Assembly (NCBI GenBank): GCA_041687435.1
Contig: JAWLBX010000015.1
Location: 1 to 64,000, forward strand
Direction of reading: 5' to 3'
DNA length: 64,000 nt
Origin: JACKII01 sp041687435
Lineage (GTDB): Bacteria > Pseudomonadota > Alphaproteobacteria > Bin95
A program made the position numbers and the translations under genes. The notes below the pieces were generated by a model. The model saw only the letters and a program-made list of their open reading frames with translations, was not told the DNA's origin and made no database searches. Position 1 is the first letter of the stretch; each line of letters opens with the position of its first letter. Positions 33,766 to 41,876 of the stretch are shown one piece after another.

Positions 33766-34548
33766 ATGCTTGAGCGCACCCCACAGGCTTTTATCAACGC
33801 CTGCTTCTCTTTGATGTGGAACTCCGGTTATTCAGCTACTATCGATACTGATTTGCGTGGCTGGGTGGATTTTCTAACCAACGCGTATCCGGATTCGCCC
33901 GTCAATGCAGCCTTCAACCCCGAATTCCATCGCCTGGAACCCGACAATTCGTTCTGGCTATCCATTCGCCGGCGCAGCGATGGCAAGGTGATCGCTTGTA
34001 TTTGCGACCGGTTGATCGAGTCAGACGATTTCCTGGAAGACCAGCGGCTCATGAAAATCTGGTATGGCGATCCGGCGACAAGCGGGGCGGCCCCCATGCA
34101 GATCGCGCAGCCGCGCTCCGCCTATCCTGATGTGCGCGGTAAGATCGGCCATCACGGCGGTCTCTGGGTCGACCGTAGCGAGCGACATAATGGGTTGGCA
34201 TGGCTGCTGTGCCGCATCATCCGCGCCATGTCTCTGCAGCGCTGGCCGGATGTCGACTGGCACTGCGGCACCTCACTCGAGGGCGTGGCGGTACGGGATC
34301 TGCCAACAAATACCTACGGCTATACCCGTGTCGACCTCTTGCTCGACGGTTGGTTCCAACCCAGTCAGCAGCACCATAAAGTGTTCATGACCTCGATCAG
34401 CGCCAATGAAATGAGCCTGCAAATTGCAGAGGATCTGTCACTGATCGAAATGAACACCGACAAGCAAATGCGTGACGTTGTTTTTGCCGCTAGAGAGCGG
34501 AAGAGCAACACGCCGGTACTCCCGGCTGTGCAAGCCCTTGCCGGTTAA
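33766..34548 (+). CDS. Hypothetical protein, possibly a GNAT-fold acyltransferase
   Basis: 260 aa, soluble. Not recognised as a named family. The stretch GGLWVDRSERHNGLAWLLCR (about 126-145) resembles acetyl-CoA-binding motif A of GNAT enzymes. TYGYTRVDLLL lies where GNATs often have 'GY' near the end of the fold. ATG 33766 is well supported by GAAAGGAC 7 nt upstream. The 3' end overlaps the minus-strand PAS_5-like gene tail-to-tail by 111 nt. Alone on its strand, next to an AT-rich gap, so probably independently regulated. Confidence 0.6.
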   Translation: MLERTPQAFINACFSLMWNSGYSATIDTDLRGWVDFLTNAYPDSPVNAAFNPEFHRLEPDNSFWLSIRRRSDGKVIACICDRLIESDDFLEDQRLMKIWYGDPATSGAAPMQIAQPRSAYPDVRGKIGHHGGLWVDRSERHNGLAWLLCRIIRAMSLQRWPDVDWHCGTSLEGVAVRDLPTNTYGYTRVDLLLDGWFQPSQQHHKVFMTSISANEMSLQIAEDLSLIEMNTDKQMRDVVFAARERKSNTPVLPAVQALAG

Positions 34549-34941
34549 TTGGGCACTCACTCCTTGGAATAAAGGAAACTTATTCGCCTTCGCTATGACG
34601 AGATCACGCTCCAAGGCCCGCTGAAGGGCTTTGGAGCTGATGTCGGAAACGCGTATGCCGGAATAGCCACCCATGCCCCGCAGCGCGAACACGTCATAGC
34701 TAAAATTGCCGGGGTTTTCATCGTGCACATCGATGACATGGAACCAGCCCAGAACGCCCAGACGGGTCAATTCCATCAGCCCAACATCATCGATATCCGG
34801 CAAGATCCCGTGACGCCGGGGCAAGGAAAACCAGAAACGGACAAGCCGCGCCAACGGCGCGTCCTTGCCTTCATCCAGTTCGGTCAATGCGCACACACGC
34901 CGTTCTACGACATCGCCGCTTCCGGCTTCGCGTTCGATCAT
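34438..34941 (-). CDS. PAS_5-like (PF07310-type) sensory-domain protein
   Basis: 167 aa. The order LARLVRFWFSLPRRHGILPD, then WFHVIDVHDENPGNFSYDVF and a C-terminal RVALPLSSGKNNVTHLLVG is the pattern of the small alphaproteobacterial PAS_5 proteins. These consist of one PAS-like domain and have unknown ligands and outputs. No kinase, cyclase or DNA-binding part is present. It lies 27 nt downstream of the gene at 34969-35562 and is likely cotranscribed with it. The 3' end overlaps the convergent gene by 111 nt. Confidence 0.65.
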   Translation of the reverse strand: MIEREAGSGDVVERRVCALTELDEGKDAPLARLVRFWFSLPRRHGILPDIDDVGLMELTRLGVLGWFHVIDVHDENPGNFSYDVFALRGMGGYSGIRVSDISSKALQRALERDLVIAKANKFPLFQGVSAQLTGKGLHSREYRRVALPLSSGKNNVTHLLVGVHFDQ

Positions 34942-34968
34942 TTCGCACCTCGCGGCAACAGCACGAAT

Positions 34969-35562
34969 TTATTGAAGATGGTCATTGCTGTACAACCAGT
35001 CGCCAGAGACCGATTCTCCATGCACAAGGACATATTCGAACGCCCCTGCATCGCGCAGAGGGAAAATCAGTTGGTCTATGCTATTACTCGCGTTCAGGTC
35101 CCGTCGGGAAAACCGTCTAGCAGCAGCGCGACGATAACGGACCGCATCCAGATATTCCAGGGCGAAAAGTTGCAATAACCGCGCATCATTTACGTGCCGT
35201 ATGATCGCCGAGCCGAACTGCTGCCCTGCTTCCATCACAACCGCATCACCCGCCCAAATCACCGGCCAATCGTCCGGGTCGCGCCCCACCACGCCGACGA
35301 TATACGCCTGCTCGTCCAGCATGTTCAGCGATTGCATCACATCAGATACCATCCCGGTGAACTGGTAATATCCTGCAATTCCACATAAATCGACCCAGCG
35401 CAGCAGGGCTCGCTGCAACTCCTCCGTCGCCGAGAGAATAGGAATGTCGCTCGCTTCCACGATCGCCGCAAGCTCCTTCTCAGGACCGATTCCGCCTTGA
35501 ATGATCTTTCCCGAAGTCGACACGTTAACGTCCTTGTGTTTATAGACAAAGGATTTGATCAT
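34969..35562 (-). CDS. Hypothetical protein, possibly PAS-like
   Basis: 197 aa, soluble. The layout LLRWVDLCGIAGYYQFTGM, then a central strand-rich part (WAGDAVVMEAGQQFG, RYRRAAARRFSRRDL) and a closing IFPLRDAGAFEYVLVHGE is similar to the PAS_5-like neighbour but too diverged to be sure. The start region MIKSFVYKHKDVNV has only a weak ribosome site. It lies 51 nt beyond the end of the second bufferin operon on the same strand, so read-through is possible. Confidence 0.5.
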   Translation of the reverse strand: MIKSFVYKHKDVNVSTSGKIIQGGIGPEKELAAIVEASDIPILSATEELQRALLRWVDLCGIAGYYQFTGMVSDVMQSLNMLDEQAYIVGVVGRDPDDWPVIWAGDAVVMEAGQQFGSAIIRHVNDARLLQLFALEYLDAVRYRRAAARRFSRRDLNASNSIDQLIFPLRDAGAFEYVLVHGESVSGDWLYSNDHLQ

Positions 35563-35613
35563 ACTTTATTCAGACAACTCTAACGTCATGACCCGCGTGA
35601 CGCAATATTTGCT

Positions 35614-36420
35614 TCAACGATCACAGCTTCCCTTATGGCCATATTTCATGGCCGAAACCGATAAAATCATGCCGCTTTCCAACCAGAGCCGCAACAATGC
35701 CGCAGCGTGCGATCCGGCAGTATCCGCGCCGACACAGCCAGCCAGCGCCTCGCAAATCGCAGCGAACGGCTCGCCAGCCGCCAGTTGAGCCAGCGCCGCG
35801 TCCTCCGCTTCATCCAGCACCCGATAGCGGACGGTGTACCCGTCGCGCCAGACTAAAGTATGATGCAGCGGCACCGGCTCCAGCGGGCCGGGCCCATCGC
35901 CTGCCGCCAACGCCTGATAGATTGCGGCGGCCGGTGTCGCAGCCGGCACCCGGCGCACGGCCAGATGAAGGGCGAAGCGCAGTTCCGGCCATTCCTGCGG
36001 GTGAAACGCCGCCATCGCTTCCACGCCGCACGCTGGCGCATCCGGCGCATCGAATGCGGCAGCAATGGCCCAATCCAGCGCGGCGACATCCGCCACCGCC
36101 GGTGTTCCGCTATGGTGGCTGGCCAGAAACCCCGCAAAGCCGTCGCCATACCATCGCGCATTCCGCACTGCCGATGGCGCAGACGCGATATAGGCACGCG
36201 CAGCAGCATCGAAACCGTCATCGCCCAGCAAGGCCCAGGTCTTGTCGAAATTGGCCTGCAATACCTCCACCAGGCGGGCCGCATAGGCGTGGCGGTAGAT
36301 GCCGAACAGGGTGGCCGCGCTTTCCCGCGGGCCGGCGTTGATGCCATCCGGTACGGTGTCGTTCCCGGTATGCAAAATTGCTGCCTGAAATTCGGCCTGA
36401 AGCGTAGCCAGATCGGTCAC
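35614..36420 (-). CDS. bufC: BufC-type MNIO partner protein (DUF2063), second bufferin operon
   Basis: 268 aa. The DUF2063 N-domain is clear: LATLQAEFQAAILH, then GIYRHAYAARLVEVLQANF and ARWYGDGFAGFLASH. In bufferin and related pathways this protein binds the precursor peptide and presents it to the DUF692 enzyme. GTG 36420 overlaps the bufB stop by four bases. The C-terminal half (VRYRVLDEAEDAALAQLAAG) is a winged-helix-like region typical of the family. Last gene of the operon. Confidence 0.85.
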   Translation of the reverse strand: MTDLATLQAEFQAAILHTGNDTVPDGINAGPRESAATLFGIYRHAYAARLVEVLQANFDKTWALLGDDGFDAAARAYIASAPSAVRNARWYGDGFAGFLASHHSGTPAVADVAALDWAIAAAFDAPDAPACGVEAMAAFHPQEWPELRFALHLAVRRVPAATPAAAIYQALAAGDGPGPLEPVPLHHTLVWRDGYTVRYRVLDEAEDAALAQLAAGEPFAAICEALAGCVGADTAGSHAAALLRLWLESGMILSVSAMKYGHKGSCDR

Positions 36421-37271
36421 GACTTCCTGGCCTCTGCTTCCACCCGCGCAGCGATGGCACGGGCATGGTCCAGTTCCGCGAGCAAATCGGCAAGCGGCGG
36501 AATGTTGTCGTCCCGTTCGATCATGGTCGAGACCCGGCCGAAGTGGTGGCAGGCAGCTTCATAAAGCGCCCAGACATCGTCGATCACCGGCGCATCGTGG
36601 GTGTCGATAATATGCGTGCCGTTGTTGCTGTGACCGGCGAGATGGAACTGGACCACCCGGTCACGCGGGACGCCTTCGATAAAGGTCTGGGCATCGAAAT
36701 CGTGATTGAAGCCGCTGACATAGATATTGTTAACGTCGAACAGCAACCAACAATCGGCTGCCTCCGCCACCGCGCTCACGAACTCCCACTCGCTCATCAT
36801 CGAATGGGCATAGGTGACGTAAGAGGACACGTTCTCAATGGCGATCCGCCGCCCCAGATAATCCTGCACCTGGCGGATGCGCCCGGCCACATGGGCGACG
36901 GCTTCCTCCGTGTACGGCAGCGGCAGCAGGTCGTGCAGATTCAGGCCATCGACACCGGTCCAGCAGAGATGGTCGCTAATCCACTGGGGCTGGACCCGGT
37001 CGGCCAGCGCCTTCAGGTCGCGCAGATAATCCGGGTCCAGCCGGTCTGTGCCGCCGACCGACAGCGATACGCCATGCATGACAATGGGATAGTCGGCCCG
37101 CACCCGGTCGAGAATCGCCAACGGCTGACCGCCGGGGATCATGTAATTCTCGGAGATGATCTCGAACCAATCGACCGGCGGCTTTTGCTCCAACACGTCA
37201 GCATAGTGCTGGGTACGCAGCCCCAGGCCAAACCCCAGATAGGGCGGGCGCTCCGCTATGGAATCGGTCAT
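36417..37271 (-). CDS. bufB: BufB-type multinuclear non-heme iron oxidase (DUF692), second bufferin operon
   Basis: 284 aa. TIM-barrel MNIO enzyme that modifies cysteines of a bufferin precursor (thiooxazole formation is known for characterised bufferins). Family motifs: GFGLGLRTQHY at the start, DWFEIISENYM, VMHGVSLSVGG, WISDHLCW, ENVSSYV, LFDVNNIYVS and FHLAGHSNNGTHIIDTHD, supplying the His/Asp/Glu/Asn iron ligands. ATG 37271 precedes MTDSIAERPPYLGFG; the frame is open to 37349 but that part is not conserved. It lies 102 nt downstream of bufA2. Confidence 0.9.
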   Translation of the reverse strand: MTDSIAERPPYLGFGLGLRTQHYADVLEQKPPVDWFEIISENYMIPGGQPLAILDRVRADYPIVMHGVSLSVGGTDRLDPDYLRDLKALADRVQPQWISDHLCWTGVDGLNLHDLLPLPYTEEAVAHVAGRIRQVQDYLGRRIAIENVSSYVTYAHSMMSEWEFVSAVAEAADCWLLFDVNNIYVSGFNHDFDAQTFIEGVPRDRVVQFHLAGHSNNGTHIIDTHDAPVIDDVWALYEAACHHFGRVSTMIERDDNIPPLADLLAELDHARAIAARVEAEARKS

Positions 37272-37373
37272 CGGCGGCGCTTCCTCATCCGGCAGGTCCA
37301 GAATCACCAACGGCCGAGCACACGTAGGCGCCCGGCCGAAGCGGCACAAGTGCCGGAGATGACAGGGGGCGGA

Positions 37374-37634
37374 TCAGCCGACCTTGCCACCCATCTTCGT
37401 GCACTCTTCCGCGGTCTTGGTGTTGATCCAGCCCTGACCCTTGCAGGCATTCTGGCCCTTGCAGGAGCTGGTGGCGGTCTGACAGGCGCTGTGGCCCTTG
37501 CAGGAGTTGGCCCCCATGCACTTCACGCCATCGGCGGCGAACACGGCGGTCGGCGCCACCATCGCGCCGGTGGAAAACATTGCGGCAGCAGCAGCGGCGA
37601 GCACGACGCCAGAGGTCTTTTTCATCACGGACAT
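37374..37634 (-). CDS. bufA2: BufA2-type bufferin precursor peptide
   Basis: 86 aa secreted precursor. A Sec signal peptide (about 1-34, ending VFA) is followed by a short Cys-rich core with six cysteines: KCMGANSCKGHSACQTA, SSCKGQNACKGQGW and EECTKMGG. The repeated C-K-G units are the mark of this RiPP group. The cysteines are the expected modification sites for the neighbouring DUF692/DUF2063 pair, giving a copper-binding product. ATG 37634 has AGGAG 7 nt upstream; another ATG lies 9 nt further in. The mature peptide is periplasmic. Confidence 0.87.
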   Translation of the reverse strand: MSVMKKTSGVVLAAAAAAMFSTGAMVAPTAVFAADGVKCMGANSCKGHSACQTATSSCKGQNACKGQGWINTKTAEECTKMGGKVG

Positions 37635-37805
37635 GCAATATCTCCTAGAGGTTGGTCGCGCCGGACAATCCGGCGCGGTTTCGAACACTCCCGCACAAAG
37701 CCCTTGGCCGGGCCAATGTGCTGGTCGCATTCTGCGCTTTTGGCCCGGCAGCGCCACCAAACAGACGCACACAGACATTCACTGTTGTGTGAGACTGCAT
37801 CGGTG

Positions 37806-38315
37806 TCACCGCCCTGCCAGGGCCCGGCCGAGCCAATGCTCGACCGAGATGATGCCGGGCCCCCGCGCCATGATCAACAGCAACGCGGATGCCCAGAGCA
37901 GATGCACATCCCATGCACCCGGCAACACAAATATCTGGATAACAAGCGTCATCCCGAACAGGCCGAGCGCGGCCAGGCGGGTGAACACGCCGATGAACAG
38001 AAACAGCGGCAGCCAGCTTTCCATATAGGTCGCCATCCATCCTGCAAATCCGGGCGACAGCAGCGGCACGCCATATTCCTCGAACAGATATGGCAGGCTG
38101 GGGCTGAGTTCCAGGCTGAACGTCAGGGCGCCCAACAGATTCCAATCCACGGCTTTGGTCTGGGCCGAAACCAGGAATACCATGCCTATACCGACCCGCG
38201 CCGCAAACAGGATCAGGCTCATCGGGATCATTTCCAGGACGGCAATCCCGGCATTCACGGCTTCCATGGCGCTGTTGCTGGCGGGCCGCGGGTTGTAGCC
38301 TACCCTGTCATTCAT
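37806..38315 (-). CDS. DoxX-family membrane protein of the bufferin operon
   Basis: 169 aa with four predicted membrane segments. ILFAARVGIGMVFLVSAQTK is the DoxX-type first segment, and WLPLFLFIGVFTRLAALGLF the third. DoxX-like proteins often close buf or hvf operons; the role is not settled and may be redox or membrane-linked. The ATG overlaps the bufC stop by four bases (ATGA). It ends the first operon, 171 nt before the bufA2 start. Confidence 0.85.
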   Translation of the reverse strand: MNDRVGYNPRPASNSAMEAVNAGIAVLEMIPMSLILFAARVGIGMVFLVSAQTKAVDWNLLGALTFSLELSPSLPYLFEEYGVPLLSPGFAGWMATYMESWLPLFLFIGVFTRLAALGLFGMTLVIQIFVLPGAWDVHLLWASALLLIMARGPGIISVEHWLGRALAGR

Positions 38316-39133
38316 CGCGTGGTTTCCTTATTTTTCAATTCCTGTGGAGCCTCCAGCGCAGCAAAAGTGCCCCGCTGCAAGTTGGTCGACAAAGCATCTG
38401 CAAGGTCAAAAGCCGGATCGGCGGCGGTGGCTGCAGCGGCCGCCCCGGCCATGTCCTGGCCCGCAGCAAAGGCAGCGAGCCAATGCCATTCCCCGGCCGG
38501 CACATGCCACATGCGAACATCGTATCCCTGCCGCAGCAGCAGGATCGCAGCGCCGCCCGCAGCCACCAGGTCGATCCGCTCGAGCGCACCGCTCTCCGGC
38601 GCCCGCGTGGCGTGCCAGAGCGCATCCACCGGCCAGTCGCTCGCAACGAGGCCGGCATCGGCGCGGGGGCGCAGCACCAGATCGGCCAGCGCATCGGCCG
38701 GCACTGCCCCCAGTGCGCCAGCCGTCAGAGCCGACTCATCGGCAGCATGAAAACTTCGGTGCATGGCCCATTCCAGCCGCGCAAGGTCGGGCAGATAAGG
38801 CAGACTGGCGGCGGACGGAAACGCGGCGAGGAAGTCGGCAAAACCGTCGCCATAGGCATAGAGCACCGGATCGCATGGCGGCCCTTCCGCGATGAAGCCG
38901 TGCGCGGCAGCGCGGAAAAATTGGATGCCCACCATGGCCTCAACGGCGCTGTAAATCCCGGCGAGCGCGTCGGTCAAGGTGATCCGGATGTGATTGTGAT
39001 GCACTTGCAGACGGCTGGCCGGGGCGATGCCATCTCCGAGGATATGGCCGACCGCCCCGCCCCCATCCGCAGGCGGCACCGGTGCGAACAGTTGCGCCCG
39101 CATGGCGTCCTGAAGCTCAAGCAGCGTCGGCAT
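38312..39133 (-). CDS. bufC: BufC-type MNIO partner protein (DUF2063), first bufferin operon
   Basis: 273 aa. DUF2063 N-domain: LLELQDAMRAQLF, then RLQVHHNHIRITLTDALAGI and YAYGDGFADFLAAFPSA. It matches the second-operon copy in layout but is clearly diverged, so each pair probably serves its own precursor. The ATG lies inside the end of bufB (17-nt overlap), and its stop overlaps the doxX start. Confidence 0.85.
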   Translation of the reverse strand: MPTLLELQDAMRAQLFAPVPPADGGGAVGHILGDGIAPASRLQVHHNHIRITLTDALAGIYSAVEAMVGIQFFRAAAHGFIAEGPPCDPVLYAYGDGFADFLAAFPSAASLPYLPDLARLEWAMHRSFHAADESALTAGALGAVPADALADLVLRPRADAGLVASDWPVDALWHATRAPESGALERIDLVAAGGAAILLLRQGYDVRMWHVPAGEWHWLAAFAAGQDMAGAAAAATAADPAFDLADALSTNLQRGTFAALEAPQELKNKETTR

Positions 39134-40004
39134 GGCGCAAAGCCTGGTCTAGATGGCACTGGGCCGCGGCAGCCTCTGCCAGCAGCACCTCCAGCGGTGG
39201 CATGGCGGTATCCCACTCGATCAGGGTTGGCATCGGCCCCAACAGGGCGAGCGCACGCTCATATAAGGACCAAACGGCCGGCGCCACGCGGCTGCCGTGG
39301 TCGTCGATGCGGACGATCCGCTCTCCCACCCGATTCTCGGCATGGCCGGCCAGATGGATTTCCGCCACCGGTGCGCTACTCATGGTTTCCAGATAGACCG
39401 CTGCATCCCAGCCATGATTCTCGCAACTGACGTAAACATTGTTGACGTCCAGCAGAATGCCGCAGCCGGTCTGCTCCGCCACAGCCCGCATGAAATCGGG
39501 TTCGGCGATGGTCGAATGTTTGAATTGCAGATAGGTGGACGCGTTTTCTACCAAAATCCGCCGCCCAAAGGCCTCCTGCGCCTGGTCGATATTGCGGCAG
39601 ACAACCGCCACGCTCTCCTCTGTATAGGGCAGCGGCAGCAGGTCATTGAAATAGGTGCCGCGGTGCATGCTCCAGGAGAGATGCTCCGACACCAGCCCCG
39701 GCTCGATGCGCCGGGCGAACGTCACCAGGCGGGCGAGGTGGGCAGGGTCCAGCCCGTCGGCCGAGCCGAGCGACAGGCCAACGCCATGCATGGACACCGG
39801 GTAATGTGCCCGCGCAGCCTCCAGGTAGGCGAGCGGCGCACCACCGCCCAGATAGTTTTCCGGATGGATTTCCAGCCAGCCGACGGCAGGCAAGGTTTGC
39901 GTCACCGCCTCAAAATGGGCGGCGCGAAGGCCGATCCCCGCCGCGACCGGAATGGTGGCCGCGTCGGGGAGTGGGCCAGACGGATATTGAGGCATGGCCT
40001 GCAT
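39117..40004 (-). CDS. bufB: BufB-type multinuclear non-heme iron oxidase (DUF692), first bufferin operon
   Basis: 295 aa MNIO. GIGLRAAHFEAV, GWLEIHPENYLGGG, SMHGVGLSLGS, LVSEHLSWS, LVENASTYLQF, LLDVNNVYVSCENHG and IHLAGHAENRVGERIVRIDDHG give the conserved iron-ligand set. ATG 40004 is used, with AAGG 9 nt upstream; the longer frame to 40139 overlaps bufA1. It lies 34 nt downstream of bufA1. Compared with the copy at 36417, the ligand-bearing motifs are kept but the loops differ. Confidence 0.9.
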   Translation of the reverse strand: MQAMPQYPSGPLPDAATIPVAAGIGLRAAHFEAVTQTLPAVGWLEIHPENYLGGGAPLAYLEAARAHYPVSMHGVGLSLGSADGLDPAHLARLVTFARRIEPGLVSEHLSWSMHRGTYFNDLLPLPYTEESVAVVCRNIDQAQEAFGRRILVENASTYLQFKHSTIAEPDFMRAVAEQTGCGILLDVNNVYVSCENHGWDAAVYLETMSSAPVAEIHLAGHAENRVGERIVRIDDHGSRVAPAVWSLYERALALLGPMPTLIEWDTAMPPLEVLLAEAAAAQCHLDQALRHADAA

Positions 40005-40038
40005 TGGACCGAACCTTAGACTTCCGCCCCGCGAACCA

Positions 40039-40293
40039 TCAGCCGGCGGTCTTCGAACCGCCGACCAACCGGTCGCACAGGCCGGCCGGAACCAAAACCC
40101 AGGCGTCTTTCTGGCCATCCACCTTGGATGTACCGGCACAGGAACTGTTTGCCGTGTTGCAGTCGTTGGCGCCAGCCTTCACCACACCATAGCATTTTTC
40201 CATCTTTTGATCGGCAGCCGCGGCCGGGCTGGCGGATACCGTCGCGCCGACGGCAGCGGCTACGGCGGTGGCGAGCAGGGCAGTCTTGTTCAT
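40039..40293 (-). CDS. bufA1: BufA1-type bufferin precursor peptide (DUF2282)
   Basis: 84 aa. Signal peptide about 1-27 (ending PAAAA), then the DUF2282 core EKCYGVVKAGANDCNTANSS, CAGTSKVDGQKDAW and VPAGLCDRL. It has four cysteines, the number expected for BufA1 bufferins. Post-translational Cys modification by the downstream BufB/BufC pair and copper sequestration in the periplasm are inferred from characterised homologues. ATG 40293 has AAAGGA 8 nt upstream. First gene of the operon bufA1-bufB-bufC-doxX. Confidence 0.9.
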   Translation of the reverse strand: MNKTALLATAVAAAVGATVSASPAAAADQKMEKCYGVVKAGANDCNTANSSCAGTSKVDGQKDAWVLVPAGLCDRLVGGSKTAG

Positions 40294-40959
40294 CTGTCAG
40301 ATCCTTTCGGTTTCGCCTTCCGGCGACAGGCTTGTCCATCGCCTGCTGTCCATACAAGTTGCATTTCCGACCGATACGCCAGTCACTACCCCGTGATCTC
40401 ACAGCCATGTTATGTAAGGTTTCCAAACAGTTCACGGCATATCACAGGGCAGCGCAACTGGACTCACAATTGTGTTATTCGGCAGAATGCCATCATCGCC
40501 ATGGAATCTGAACGCACCCGATCCTGCCCGGTTGCCAGATCGGACCGCGCGCCGCGCGCGGCCCTGACCGAATGCTATTACATGACACCATCGAAATTAA
40601 GAGCCGGCACAATTGTGGCAACAACTTGGCATGGCGCAAATGGCGAGCACCTGCGTAGCGCGCGCCCTTATAAATTCGCAGCATCCGGCACTACGATATT
40701 CACATGACAGTACGGCGGTATCCAGCCGTCATCGCCGGCTGCAGCGACGTCAATGTCGGCAAACTCCCTGGCCAGTGCGCCTTTTTGGTAAGAGCGAAAC
40801 ACTTAACGGGCTTTTCATTTGCAGTAATTTGGAGTAGACAAGAGTTATTCAATTCGCGTGCCTACCGCCGAGGGGTGGGAATCAGGCGGAGATCGAATTG
40901 TTTGGTGGGCCAGACCCGCCTGACGCGGAACCCATAGTGCTAGGAGGATGGGCGACCCC
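40294..40959. other. Divergent intergenic region between bufA1 and the OmpA-type lipoprotein gene
   Basis: About 670 bases holding the promoters of bufA1 (minus) and the lipoprotein (plus). The part next to bufA1 is moderately AT-rich (CATGTTATGTAAGGTTTCC near 40406-40424). No sigma-factor box is convincing enough to assign. Short frames in 40493-40937 have poor composition and no ribosome sites. I see no repeat or RNA gene. Confidence 0.5.
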
Positions 40960-41775
40960 ATGCTGTCAAACTTGAAAACACCAATTCTTGTCGCCGTGTT
41001 AGGCTTAAGCCTCAGCGCATGCGCAAATCTTTACAACACCGCCAAGGAAGCCACGCCAACCGGCGACAGCTATTCGCAGGCCCTGTTCAAGAACTACATG
41101 ATGCTGGCGGACAGCGAGCGTCGTGAGGAAGATTGGACCGACGCCAACTTCTTCAGCGGCAAAGCTCTGGCGGCCGCCGACGGCATGCCAGCCGGCCCGC
41201 AGGAATTGGGCGAGCGCATGCTGGCCGAAAATTTCCTGGCGGAACTCGCCCCGGCGCGTGATTCGCTGGTCGCTGCCCTGAATGGCGGCGGCGCTGCCCG
41301 CAACCCGGAAGCCGCGGCAATGGCCGTTGCCGGTTTCGATTGCTGGATGCAGGAAGCCGAAGAGGGCCACCAGCCCGACGATATCGCCGCCTGCAAGAAG
41401 ATGTTCATGGACGGCATGGACGGCATGGAGCCAGGCATGGCGATGGGGCCATGGACCGTATACTTCGACTTCGACAAGGCCATGGTGAAATCCGACCAGC
41501 AGGCTGCGCTTGACGAAGCGGCCCAGGCTGCTGCTTCCATGTCCGGCGCGCCGGTGATCGTCAGCGGCCACACTGACACCAGCGGTCCGGCCGATTACAA
41601 CCTGGGCCTGTCCGCGAGCCGTGCTCAGGCCGTTGTGGATGCGCTGAGCGCGCTCGGCATCGACAGCAGCCGCGTGAACGTGAGCGCCACCGGTGAGGAA
41701 GACCTTGCGGTCCCGACTGCCGACGGTGTCCGCGAACCGCAGAACCGCCGTGTTGAAATCCGCGTCGTGAATTAA
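40960..41775 (+). CDS. OmpA-family outer-membrane lipoprotein (peptidoglycan-binding)
   Basis: 271 aa. The lipobox LSAC ends a short signal (MLSNLKTPILVAVLGLSLSA), so a lipidated cysteine at about residue 21 is expected. The middle is a helical region (SERREEDWTDANFFSGKALA). The C-terminal OmpA-like domain has YFDFDKAMVKSDQQAALDEA, VSGHTDTSGPADYNLGLSAS and RVEIRVVN, including the Asp/Arg residues that bind diaminopimelate. AGGAGG sits directly against an ATG at 40948 (no room for it to act), so ATG 40960, 12 nt away, is preferred. A strong bidirectional terminator follows. Confidence 0.87.
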   Translation: MLSNLKTPILVAVLGLSLSACANLYNTAKEATPTGDSYSQALFKNYMMLADSERREEDWTDANFFSGKALAAADGMPAGPQELGERMLAENFLAELAPARDSLVAALNGGGAARNPEAAAMAVAGFDCWMQEAEEGHQPDDIAACKKMFMDGMDGMEPGMAMGPWTVYFDFDKAMVKSDQQAALDEAAQAAASMSGAPVIVSGHTDTSGPADYNLGLSASRAQAVVDALSALGIDSSRVNVSATGEEDLAVPTADGVREPQNRRVEIRVVN

Positions 41776-41817
41776 ACCGCACGCGGCAGAGCCTCACGAG
41801 GCTCGGCACAAAAAAGG

Positions 41818-41852
41818 GCGCGCCCTCCAGCTTTGGAGGGCGCGCTTTTTTT
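41818..41852. terminator. Bidirectional Rho-independent terminator
   Basis: GCGCGCCCTCCA pairs perfectly with TGGAGGGCGCGC around a four-base loop, flanked by an A-run before and seven T after. It sits between the convergent OmpA-type and PEP-mutase-like genes and should serve both. Confidence 0.92.
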
Positions 41853-41876
41853 GCGGCCGTGGCAGAGAAGTTTCGT

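Noticed and set aside
37338..37360. Small hairpin between bufA2 and its bufB (CGGCAC/GTGCCG)
   Set aside because: Six-base stem with a two-base loop and no T-run; an attenuator role is possible but not supported.
36465..38750. 761-codon plus-strand frame across the bufferin genes
   Set aside because: The minus strand has seven recognisable, properly spaced genes here; the plus frame lacks motifs and a ribosome site.
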